A stretch of DNA of 58,540 bases from NCBI GenBank assembly GCA_945863885.1, contig CAMAZY010000017.1:1-58540 (forward strand), given 5' to 3'. This DNA is from an uncultured Clostridia bacterium. Lineage in GTDB: Bacteria > Bacillota > Clostridia > Oscillospirales > Acutalibacteraceae. Of this stretch, positions 17,540-24,492 are shown piece by piece. Every line of letters starts with the position of its first letter. Position 1 is the first letter of the stretch. The notes beneath the pieces were generated by a model, which was not told the DNA's origin, did not search any database, and saw only the letters and a list, made by a program, of their open reading frames with translations. The position numbers were made by a program, and so were the translations under genes.

Positions 17540-17629
17540 GATGCACTGACCAAAAGAACGACGCCTTTGTGAACGGCGGAAATCATCTTGATTTCAGCAG
17601 AATAGAACGGAAATCGGGTAAACATTATA

Positions 17630-17658
17630 TTGACCTTTATTCTGCAATCTGTTACAAT
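17630..17658 (+). promoter_or_regulatory. Promoter of the MFS transporter gene
   Basis: TTGACC (17630-17635) and TACAAT (17653-17658) with a 17-base spacer, divergent from the GH31 promoter ~90 bases away. Confidence 0.75.
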
Positions 17659-17690
17659 TCAATCAGGTACTTTAATAAGGGGGATTTTAT

Positions 17691-19091
17691 ATGGACAAAC
17701 GTGAAAAGCAGATTTTAAAACTCAGAAAAGCCAAGGAAAAGCCGCAGATCGGCTCGGCGTTCGTTTTTCTTTTCATCATGCTTACCGTTGTTTACATTGT
17801 TGATGAAATTGCGTCAAACATGACAAGCACCATGCAGCCTTATGTCATTTTTGATCTGTTTAAAATCCCGGGGGCTGATATTCTGTCTGACGAATATGCC
17901 GCTGCCCTCGGCACGATGACAGCCGCCGCCATGCCGGGATACGCTTTCTGTCTGTTGCTTCCGCTGTATAAATCGCTTGCAGACAGAGTGGGTAGAAAAC
18001 CGCTTCTTATCATCAACACAGCCGGACTTGCAATGGGATTATTCATTTGCATGACGGCGAAGCACTTTGTTGTGTTCGTCCTCGGTATGCTTCTGATTCA
18101 ATTTATGATGCCGAATGATATGCAGGTTATCTATATCATGGAAACCGCCCCGTCGAAGCACAGAGCAAAGCTCTGCTCGGTTTCGAAAGCGATTGCACTT
18201 GTGAGTGTTTCACTCATCGGTGTTTTAAGAAGTGCCTTTTATGACCCCTCCGATGTTACAAGCTGGAGAAAGGTCTATCTTGTCCCCGTTCTGATCGGCA
18301 TTTGCGTGGTGGCGCTCTGTATTCCTTTTGTAAAAGAGACGCCGGTATTTATTGATAAAAAGCTCGCTCTTCTTGAAGGCGAAAAAGAAGAAAAAGCAAA
18401 AGATGAAAACGGCGGTTTTATCAACGCAGTCAGGTATATTTTCAAAACCAAACAGCTTCGCTTTATTGCAATCACTTGCTTTGTGTTCTATTTTGCAACA
18501 GGAATTACGAGTCATTATGCAACGATTCTTGAGGCATCAACAAATGTCGGCTCGCTGACAAAAGAGAGTATTGACAAGGTCATTATTTTCTTCCCGTTCA
18601 TCAACGGAATTGTCACATTCCTGAGCGGTTTTCTGGCCGATGCCTTCGGCAGAAAAAAGTCGAGCGTAATACTCTGCTGCATTTCGGCCGTCGGTATTTT
18701 CATGTTCCTGTGGGGCGCGAAATCCGGTTGGAATCCGTATCTGATCGGCACAGGCTACGGCTTGTATATCGGCGGACTGTGGTCAACAAGCGACACGCTT
18801 TATATCATGCTTCCCGGAGAATCGACGCCGACAAATCTGCGCTCGTCGGTTATCGGAGCGATGTCACTCTTCGCCGTCGGCGGTATGCTTTTCAACCTGA
18901 GTATCGGTCTTTTCGGTGTAAAGCTGATCGGTGCCGAAAACCTCGGTACCGTATGCCTTTGCATCTGCCTGCCCGCCATGGTCATATCTCTTCTTATTCT
19001 TACCTTTAAGGTAAAGGAAACGATCGGCACCGACCTTGACAGCATTGAAGCGGAAGAAAATGCTGGAGAAAAAGAAGAAGCTCTGTCTTAG
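17691..19091 (+). CDS. Major facilitator superfamily transporter
   Basis: A 466-residue, 12-helix permease. The loop 2-3 signature DRVGRKPLLIINTAG and its repeat ADAFGRKKSSVILCC between helices 8 and 9 are the MFS hallmarks. A charged central loop (KKLALLEGEKEEKAKDENGG) splits the two six-helix halves. ATG 17691 follows AAGGGGGA. Divergent from the GH31 gene, so uptake of a glycoside or sugar is a fair guess, but the transported compound cannot be read from sequence. Confidence 0.85.
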   Translation: MDKREKQILKLRKAKEKPQIGSAFVFLFIMLTVVYIVDEIASNMTSTMQPYVIFDLFKIPGADILSDEYAAALGTMTAAAMPGYAFCLLLPLYKSLADRVGRKPLLIINTAGLAMGLFICMTAKHFVVFVLGMLLIQFMMPNDMQVIYIMETAPSKHRAKLCSVSKAIALVSVSLIGVLRSAFYDPSDVTSWRKVYLVPVLIGICVVALCIPFVKETPVFIDKKLALLEGEKEEKAKDENGGFINAVRYIFKTKQLRFIAITCFVFYFATGITSHYATILEASTNVGSLTKESIDKVIIFFPFINGIVTFLSGFLADAFGRKKSSVILCCISAVGIFMFLWGAKSGWNPYLIGTGYGLYIGGLWSTSDTLYIMLPGESTPTNLRSSVIGAMSLFAVGGMLFNLSIGLFGVKLIGAENLGTVCLCICLPAMVISLLILTFKVKETIGTDLDSIEAEENAGEKEEALS

Positions 19092-19260
19092 TGTGACATA
19101 CTCGGGACTTAATCCGGATGCACAAGCACAAAACACAGATAAAAAGAACGACCGCGCACCGGAGGAAACAATTCCGCTCAGCATGACCGTTTATTCCTTT
19201 GACAAGGTTACGTTCCTTTTCAAGGACGGTTCAAAGGTCGAATGGAAAATCGAAAAGTAA
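19060..19260 (+). CDS. Possible small protein overlapping the MFS gene end
   Basis: A 66-residue frame from ATG 19060, overlapping the last 32 bases of the transporter gene. The C-terminal half, MTVYSFDKVTFLFKDGSK, looks like a beta hairpin of a real protein, and a terminator follows the stop directly. The ribosome site (GGAAG) is close and weak. No family is recognised. It may be a coupled small protein or a chance frame. Confidence 0.4.
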   Translation: MLEKKKKLCLSVTYSGLNPDAQAQNTDKKNDRAPEETIPLSMTVYSFDKVTFLFKDGSKVEWKIEK

Positions 19261-19265
19261 TAAGG

Positions 19266-19311
19266 CCGCAGGTTGCGATGGAAACAATGCTCCATCCGGC
19301 TTGCGGTTTTT
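19266..19311 (+). terminator. Terminator after the MFS unit
   Basis: An imperfect stem CCGCAGGTTGCGATGGA / TCCATCCGGCTTGCGG (19266-19282, 19291-19306) followed by five T. Confidence 0.75.
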
Positions 19312-19476
19312 CTGTTTTCTGCGGCAAATTAAACCTTTGTACGATAGGTATACTTTTGTACGAAAGGTCGAGGATAAATTTTTCTGCTACATTTTCGTAC
19401 ACAACGGATTTCCAGCTTACTTGGCAGGTGCAGTGCGGTGCTTTTCCGGGGTGTCACGCAGAACGGTGAAAACAAA

Positions 19477-19502
19477 GAAAGCCCTTGATACAAGGGGCTT
19501 TC
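19477..19502. terminator. Hairpin GAAAGCCCTTG/CAAGGGGCTTTC
   Basis: An 11-bp stem with a three-base loop lies between the MFS unit and tRNA-Leu. No strong T-run on either strand, so its role is uncertain. The stretch 19312-19476 shows no gene. Confidence 0.45.
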
Positions 19503-19513
19503 GGGCATAAAGC

Positions 19514-19557
19514 AAGAACCTCACGGAAGATAGCTTTCTATCAACCGTGAGGTTCTT
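19514..19557 (-). terminator. Long hairpin just downstream of tRNA-Leu
   Basis: A 13-bp perfect stem AAGAACCTCACGG/CCGTGAGGTTCTT with an inner GATAG/CTATC stem, three bases past the tRNA 3' end. Probably the tRNA terminator, although the T-run is short. Confidence 0.65.
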
Positions 19558-19560
19558 ATT

Positions 19561-19645
19561 TGGTGCGAGAGACGGGACTTGAACCCGTACGAGTCGCCCC
19601 ACACGCCCCTCAAACGTGCGCGTCTGCCGATTCCGCCACTCTCGC
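19561..19645 (-). tRNA. tRNA-Leu (GAG anticodon)
   Basis: Minus strand, 85 bases including an encoded CCA. The acceptor arm GCGAGAG pairs with CTCTCGC; the anticodon stem CACGT/GCGTG carries the loop TTGAGGG (anticodon GAG, reads CUC/CUU). The long variable arm and GGGTTCAAGTCCC T-arm fit a class II leucine tRNA. Its first 22 bases are duplicated 199 bases upstream. Confidence 0.95.
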
Positions 19646-19687
19646 ATATTCCTATTCAATTGTATTGTCTTTACCGTCTGCCTTAAG
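19624..19687 (-). repeat. 64-bp direct repeat, copy 1 (tRNA-Leu 5' end plus upstream)
   Basis: Identical to 19823-19886 by eye. It covers tRNA nucleotides 1-22 and 42 bases of leader. Confidence 0.9.
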
Positions 19688-19727
19688 GGTGAAGCAGACG
19701 CACATGCGCGATACCGCTTGCGGTTCC

Positions 19728-19764
19728 CAAAATTTTCTGCGGCTTGGAGCGCCGCAAAATTTTG
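19728..19764. other. Strong hairpin inside the duplicated tRNA leader
   Basis: CAAAATTTTCTGCGGC pairs with GCCGCAAAATTTTG, apart from a two-base bulge, around a seven-base loop. It lies between the two copies of the 64-bp repeat. Possibly a processing or mobile-element feature. Confidence 0.55.
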
Positions 19765-19822
19765 ACCGCTACGCCATTTCGAACTCGCTTTATCCGCCAC
19801 AGGCGGCGCTTCGTCCGGAATG

Positions 19823-19886
19823 CTGCCGATTCCGCCACTCTCGCATATTCCTATTCAATTGTATTGTCTTTACCGTCTGCCTTAAG
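19823..19886 (-). repeat. 64-bp direct repeat, copy 2 (orphan tRNA-Leu 5' half)
   Basis: Repeats the first 22 bases of tRNA-Leu and its leader without the rest of the tRNA. It lies between the tRNA promoter (19940-19968) and the real tRNA, so transcripts should carry a decoy 5' half. Confidence 0.9.
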
Positions 19887-19916
19887 AGGAAAGTATAGGC
19901 ATATCAAATAAAACCA

Positions 19917-19935
19917 AAGCACTCAACAAGTGCTT
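19917..19935 (-). other. Small hairpin in the tRNA leader
   Basis: AAGCACT/AGTGCTT inverted repeat with a short loop, just downstream of the tRNA promoter. Confidence 0.4.
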
Positions 19936-19939
19936 ATAT

Positions 19940-19968
19940 ACTATATCACTCCGGTGTATGTTTGTCAA
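19940..19968 (-). promoter_or_regulatory. Promoter of tRNA-Leu
   Basis: Minus strand TTGACA (19963-19968) and TATAGT (19940-19945) with a 17-base spacer, near consensus. The only strong minus-strand promoter upstream of the tRNA. Confidence 0.8.
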
Positions 19969-20054
19969 GAGATTTTCGCAACTTTTTTACGTGTTCTGCG
20001 CCGCTGAAACGTCGATGATGATTTTCAACGGAAAAATTAGTTTTGTTGAACCGT

Positions 20055-20083
20055 TTGACAGTAAAAAATCGGTATGCTATTAT
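20055..20083 (+). promoter_or_regulatory. Promoter of the sulfatase gene
   Basis: TTGACA (20055-20060) and TATTAT (20078-20083) with a 17-base spacer, 47 bases before the start codon. Confidence 0.8.
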
Positions 20084-20129
20084 AAGTGACGGAAAATAAC
20101 TTGAAAGATGACAAAAGGAAGATGGGATA

Positions 20130-21455
20130 ATGAGCCGAAAAAATATCATTTTTTACTTTTCTGACCAACAGCGTTGGGATACGGTCAATGAAACGGTCAC
20201 GCCGAATCTTTGCGCACTTGCCGGAGAGGGTGTGCTGTTCGAAAATAACTTCACCTGTCAGCCGGTCTGCGGGCCGGCAAGAGCGTGCTTGCAGACCGGC
20301 GTTTATGCGACACAATGTGGCTGTTATTGGAACGGTGTACCGCTTCCGGATAGCATTACGCCGCTTGCTCATTATTTCAATGAAGCCGGCTATGACACCG
20401 CATATATCGGAAAATGGCACCTTGCGTCCGACCGTGTGCCGGGTGTCGGCTGTCACTGCGAAAAGACCGCCATACCGAAAGAACGACAGGGAGAATACCG
20501 CTACTGGCGCGCCGCCGATGTGCTGGAATTTACGTCCCACGGCTATGACGGCTATGTGTTCGACGAAAACGGAAGGCGGCTTGACTTTACCGGCTACCGT
20601 GCCGACTGTATCAACGATTTTGCGCTCGAGTATCTTGAAAAGCGGAACAGCAAGAAGCCGTTCTTTCTGTTTATCAGTCAGCTTGAGCCGCACCATCAGA
20701 ACGATCATCATACTTATGAGGGCTTTAGGGAAACGGTGGAAAGCTACAAAAACTACCCGTTGCCGTCCGACCTGACGTTCCTTGAAGGGGACTATGAGCA
20801 AATGTACCCGGACTATATATCGGCAATCAACCGCCTTGACTACAACGTTGGACGTCTTGTCGATAAGCTTCGAGAGCTCGGTATTTATGATGATACCGTG
20901 ATTCTCTATACCTCTGACCACGGCAGTCACTTTAAAACCCGCAACGCCGAATACAAACGGTGCTGTCACGAAAGCGCGGTGCGTACGCCGCTGATTATCC
21001 GGGGCGGCGGCTTTACCGGCGGCAAAAAGGAACAGAGACTGACTTCTCTTATCGACCTTCCGCCGACGCTGTTGTCGCTCGCTTCGATTCCGGTGCCCGA
21101 TTCCTACATGGGGGAGGATCTGACAAAACAGCTTGCAGACCCCGACAGAAAACGGGACTGTGTGTTTATCCAGATCAGCGAAAGCCAGTGCGGACGGGCA
21201 ATCCGCACCGAACGGTTCAAATATTCCGTGCGTTCCGCCGCCGCAAGCGGTTTTGCCGTCCATTCGGCAAGGGTGTATTTTGAGGATTACCTGTACGATT
21301 TGGAGCGTGATCCGGACGAAAAAGAAAACCTCGTTAAGAACCCGCAGTATAAGGAGTATCGCAGGGAGTTAAGAAAAAAGCTGATTGAGCAGATGGTGAA
21401 AGCCGGCGAGAAAGCCCCGGTGATTCTCCCGGCGATCAGGAAAAGAGAAAAATAA
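20130..21455 (+). CDS. Type I sulfatase (Cys-type)
   Basis: A 441-residue alkaline-phosphatase-superfamily sulfatase. The active-site CGPARACLQTG (C47 in a C-x-P-x-R motif) would be turned into formylglycine by an anaerobic radical-SAM maturase. Other marks are the metal-site FSDQQRWD near the start, YIGKWHLAS, and YTSDHGSHFKTR with the distal metal D-H. There is no signal peptide, so the substrate is cytoplasmic or imported. The gene stands alone with its own promoter and no maturase is present in the window. The sulfate ester attacked (glycan, choline or phenolic) cannot be told from sequence. Confidence 0.9.
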   Translation: MSRKNIIFYFSDQQRWDTVNETVTPNLCALAGEGVLFENNFTCQPVCGPARACLQTGVYATQCGCYWNGVPLPDSITPLAHYFNEAGYDTAYIGKWHLASDRVPGVGCHCEKTAIPKERQGEYRYWRAADVLEFTSHGYDGYVFDENGRRLDFTGYRADCINDFALEYLEKRNSKKPFFLFISQLEPHHQNDHHTYEGFRETVESYKNYPLPSDLTFLEGDYEQMYPDYISAINRLDYNVGRLVDKLRELGIYDDTVILYTSDHGSHFKTRNAEYKRCCHESAVRTPLIIRGGGFTGGKKEQRLTSLIDLPPTLLSLASIPVPDSYMGEDLTKQLADPDRKRDCVFIQISESQCGRAIRTERFKYSVRSAAASGFAVHSARVYFEDYLYDLERDPDEKENLVKNPQYKEYRRELRKKLIEQMVKAGEKAPVILPAIRKREK

Positions 21456-21601
21456 GCCTTTCCGGCTTGCTGACAAAAAAGAAAAACGGATCTGTGTCGT
21501 TGTTTTGGCGGTGCAGATTCGTTTTTTGTTCAGACCGAAAAATGCGACAGACGAAGAGGGCGATCGATTTCCGTAAAACCGTGAAAGATAATAAATATTT
21601 A

Positions 21602-21630
21602 TTGACAAACAATAATTTCTGTGTTATTCT
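21602..21630 (+). promoter_or_regulatory. Promoter of the small exported-protein pair
   Basis: TTGACA (21602-21607) and TATTCT (21625-21630) with a 17-base spacer. The AGGAGG ribosome site is at 21657-21662. Confidence 0.75.
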
Positions 21631-21668
21631 GTAGCCGTAAATCAATACGGCTTGCAGGAGGAAGCAAG

Positions 21669-22127
21669 ATGAAACGAGCTATCAAGATCATTTCTGCAAT
21701 TATGCTGTCGCTGGCTTTGCTTGCCGGAATTTTTGCCGGGGCGGTCAGCGTCAGAGCAAGAACGCTCAGCAAAAACATCGACAAGGCTGATGTCGGCATT
21801 TTTGTTCCGCAAGGTATGGCGAACCGCTATGCCGACCCGATGAAATTCAGTTTTGATGATTTTCGAATGTGGGAATATCGACTGAATGACCGGGAGGTTG
21901 AGCAAATCGAAGCTGACCTGCAAAACGGCGTATGGCAAAAGCCGACGAAAGAGGAGTTAGACGACGTTTTGTCCGAATTTTTCCTTGGCGGTCTGCCCGA
22001 AAAGCCGGAATTTTCCGATGAGGTTTATTGCTGCCTGCCTGACAACCCACAAAGCAAGAGCACCCGGCTGTTATTTGTTTATGACGCTTCGGAGCACACT
22101 TATCTTTGTGTGTCCATGAGTATATGA
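21669..22127 (+). CDS. Small exported or membrane-anchored unknown protein
   Basis: A 152-residue protein with an N-terminal hydrophobic helix (IISAIMLSLALLAGIFAGAV, residues ~6-25) acting as signal or anchor, then a soluble domain. ATG 21669 is chosen because AGGAGGAAGCAAG precedes it; the longer frame from 21621 covers the promoter. Residues ~50-95 are acidic and helical (REVEQIEADLQNGVWQKPTK). No family is recognised. It is followed 15 bases later by a second exported protein, so the two are likely an operon. Confidence 0.7.
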   Translation: MKRAIKIISAIMLSLALLAGIFAGAVSVRARTLSKNIDKADVGIFVPQGMANRYADPMKFSFDDFRMWEYRLNDREVEQIEADLQNGVWQKPTKEELDDVLSEFFLGGLPEKPEFSDEVYCCLPDNPQSKSTRLLFVYDASEHTYLCVSMSI

Positions 22128-22142
22128 AAGGGGAAAGTCGGA

Positions 22143-22751
22143 ATGAAAAAGCTGTTAATCAGTTTGGCTGTACTCTTTATGCTGCTTTCGGCGGTGTTCT
22201 ATTCTTTTTCAATTCCATACAGTATTGTTACCAAGAAAGCGGACACCATTATGCAAATTTGTAAGGATAACGAAAAAAGTGTTGCGGCTTTCGGTGATGC
22301 CTTGATCAATAATCCCGAATTGGCAAGGGGAACAAGCTATAAATTGATACTTCGTAATGACAAGGTGATTTTACAAACCTTGAAAGGATACAGTGATTAT
22401 ACGGTTATTGCGGAAAAAGATGTCAGCAAAGACTATAAAGAGTATTGGACTGCCAATCAATGGCTTTCGGAAAATGCCGAGGTTACAATCAGCAAATTTG
22501 CCATAGATGAATATATTGATGAAGAATACAGCAGTATGATGATCAGATATTGCTTTTCGACAAGGCTATACTACTGCCGGAAACGTCTGAAAATCTATTA
22601 CGGTGACAAAAGCGCTTTTCCGGAGACAGACTATTATTCCTCGACTGACGAGTATTCCTACGATTATTTAACAGACAGCAAAAAGCTTTACTATGAGGTT
22701 GACACCTATTGGTTCAACGAGGAAGAGATCAGGTTAGGTGTTTCTTCATGA
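22143..22751 (+). CDS. Exported or membrane-anchored unknown protein
   Basis: A 202-residue protein with one N-terminal hydrophobic segment (LLISLAVLFMLLSAVFYSFS) and a tyrosine-rich extracellular domain. ATG 22143 follows AAAGGGGAAAG. No catalytic motif or family is recognised. Its pairing with the preceding gene suggests a shared surface or secretion role. A convergent terminator follows. Confidence 0.7.
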   Translation: MKKLLISLAVLFMLLSAVFYSFSIPYSIVTKKADTIMQICKDNEKSVAAFGDALINNPELARGTSYKLILRNDKVILQTLKGYSDYTVIAEKDVSKDYKEYWTANQWLSENAEVTISKFAIDEYIDEEYSSMMIRYCFSTRLYYCRKRLKIYYGDKSAFPETDYYSSTDEYSYDYLTDSKKLYYEVDTYWFNEEEIRLGVSS

Positions 22752-22765
22752 ACAGGCACGCACAA

Positions 22766-22796
22766 AAAATCCGCCTTCCCTAAGAAAGCGGATTTT
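22766..22796. terminator. Bidirectional terminator
   Basis: AAAATCCGC/GCGGATTTT stem (22766-22774, 22788-22796), flanked by A on one side and T on the other, between convergent genes. Confidence 0.85.
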
Positions 22797-22817
22797 CGTT
22801 ATGCTTGGCTTTGTCAC

Positions 22818-24296
22818 TTAAAACGTTCCTGTTTTCAGCACGCTCATGATGATTTTCGGAAGATTCCTGAGCGTCGTAAACAGCCAGTTGAATACGGTGT
22901 AATAGGCAAGATGAACGAACGACGGAACCACGTCAAGCGCATAGTCAAGCTCACTTGTGGTGTTGTCGCCGTCAAAGGTCGCCGTGTTTTGGCCGGTTTC
23001 CTTTTCGAGCGTGAGGCTGTCGATGTTTTTGATGCTTCCGGTTTCGTCCGAAAGAATGTAGGCGTCAAGACGCAGTGTGCCGCCGTCAATGTTCACGGAC
23101 GAGAAACAGCCGCCGACGTTTTCGGGGTCGGTGCTTTGGTAATCCGTCCCGTTCCAGTAGTTGCCGTAGCCGCTTTTCTGAACGGTGAGCGCATCAATAA
23201 AATCGGTGTTCAGATAGGTGCCGGCGGAATAGTCACGGATTTCGTACCGCTTCGTTCCGGCGGTGCCGGCAAGAATATAGCGTGTGCCCTCGCCGTTTTC
23301 GGCAATTTGGTTGCCCTTTAAGGCCTTGGTGCGAAGATACATATGATCGTGACCGGACAAGACAAGATCGACTGAACATTCGTCAAGAACCGCCGAAAGT
23401 GCTTCGGTCAGATACAGCGCATCGGGCCACTTGCCGTCCTTACCGAGAGAATACGGCGACTTGTGCATCAGAACGATTTTCCAGTCCGCATCGGTCGCAT
23501 TCATGTCGTTTTTCAGCCAGTCAAGCTGAGCCTGAGAGATGCTCAGCACGTCGTTGGTGTTCAGCACGGCGAAATGTGCGTTCGCATAGTCAAACGAATA
23601 GTTGACGCCGTTTACAGTCTGTACGCTTTCGCTCGTGTCAAGGGCGAACATCTTGTCAAACCAGTGCCATACGCCGAGGCCGTCATGGTTGCCGGCAACG
23701 GGAACAAGTGTAGCGGCGGTGTTGTGGCGCTCAAAGGCTGTGAAGTAGCCGTCCCATTCTTCATTCGTGCTGTCGTTGGTGAAGTCGCCGAGATTGACAA
23801 CAAAATCCGGGTCAGCGTTTACTTCGAAAGCCGCATCAAGCACTTTTGCGGCTTCTTCGAAGTTTTCGGGACTGCTTGCCTGAACGTCGGCAACACAAAG
23901 GAAGCTAAGATTGTTTCCGCCGTCGGTCTTGAACTTGCCCTCGGTGCTCCAATTCGTGCCGTCACCGACAAGATAGGTGTACTCGATGCCGGCTTTCAGA
24001 CCGCTGACGGTCACCTTGTGTCTGTACAACCCCTCCCATTCTTCGCACGTTACATCAGTGAAAGAAAGAGAATCGCTGACATCTACTCCGTTTTCGAAAA
24101 TTCTGACAACGCTGTCGGTTTTCTTTTCGGTGTACCAGCAAAAGCCCCGTCGGGTTTTGCTGTCGCCGTTCATCACGCAGGAGACCCGTGTGATTTGTCC
24201 GCTTTCGTTTCCGGCAAAAGCACAGACACTGCCCGAAGCGAAAAGGAGGGCGAGACAGAGCAATAAGGATAATAGCTTTTTCGTTTTTGTTTTCAT
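22818..24296 (-). CDS. Secreted purple-acid-phosphatase-like metallophosphoesterase
   Basis: A 492-residue protein with a signal peptide (LLSLLLCLALLFASGSVCAFA). The N-terminal ~100 residues resemble the fibronectin-like domain of purple acid phosphatases. The calcineurin-like core follows: FLCVADVQ, NLGDFTNDS, PVAGNHDGLG, LMHKSPYSLG and LSGHDHMYLRT supply the two-metal ligands. It would hydrolyse phosphomonoesters outside the cell. ATG 24296 follows GGAGGAAAACGAA. The C-terminus ends in an amphipathic, partly hydrophobic helix (LPKIIMSVLKTGTF), possibly a membrane contact. The gene is divergent from the giant secreted protein. Confidence 0.88.
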   Translation of the reverse strand: MKTKTKKLLSLLLCLALLFASGSVCAFAGNESGQITRVSCVMNGDSKTRRGFCWYTEKKTDSVVRIFENGVDVSDSLSFTDVTCEEWEGLYRHKVTVSGLKAGIEYTYLVGDGTNWSTEGKFKTDGGNNLSFLCVADVQASSPENFEEAAKVLDAAFEVNADPDFVVNLGDFTNDSTNEEWDGYFTAFERHNTAATLVPVAGNHDGLGVWHWFDKMFALDTSESVQTVNGVNYSFDYANAHFAVLNTNDVLSISQAQLDWLKNDMNATDADWKIVLMHKSPYSLGKDGKWPDALYLTEALSAVLDECSVDLVLSGHDHMYLRTKALKGNQIAENGEGTRYILAGTAGTKRYEIRDYSAGTYLNTDFIDALTVQKSGYGNYWNGTDYQSTDPENVGGCFSSVNIDGGTLRLDAYILSDETGSIKNIDSLTLEKETGQNTATFDGDNTTSELDYALDVVPSFVHLAYYTVFNWLFTTLRNLPKIIMSVLKTGTF

Positions 24297-24356
24297 ATTT
24301 CGTTTTCCTCCGTTCGGTTCCCGGATTGCCGGGAGACCTTTGATTCTGACGGTTTC

Positions 24357-24385
24357 ATTATACTATTGCGCCGGAAAAAATTCAA
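24357..24385 (-). promoter_or_regulatory. Promoter of the metallophosphoesterase gene
   Basis: Minus strand TTGAAT (24380-24385) and consensus TATAAT (24357-24362) with a 17-base spacer. Confidence 0.8.
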
Positions 24386-24424
24386 CAAAAGCGTAACAAA
24401 GTTTGCTTTTTATTCATGCTTTTC

Positions 24425-24453
24425 TTGCGTTTTTCCGGCAAATCATGTAAAAT
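24425..24453 (+). promoter_or_regulatory. Promoter of the giant secreted protein gene
   Basis: TTGCGT (24425-24430) and TAAAAT (24448-24453) with a 17-base spacer, back to back with the opposite promoter. Confidence 0.6.
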
Positions 24454-24492
24454 CTTCATGTCAGAAAATTCAATAAATTGGAGGAAACAAAA

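Noticed and set aside
19561-19886. Prophage or island attachment pair at tRNA-Leu
   Set aside because: The repeat covers the 5' half of the tRNA and spacing is only 199 bp with no integrase, so it does not fit a standard att pair. It is reported as an unusual duplication instead.
20037-21263. Long minus-strand frame (408 codons) opposite the sulfatase
   Set aside because: It mirrors the sulfatase gene, has no ribosome site, and its translation shows no known motif. The sulfatase frame has all catalytic motifs.
23463-24266. Plus-strand frame of 267 codons opposite the metallophosphoesterase
   Set aside because: A shadow of a gene with intact metal-binding motifs; no start signal or domain.
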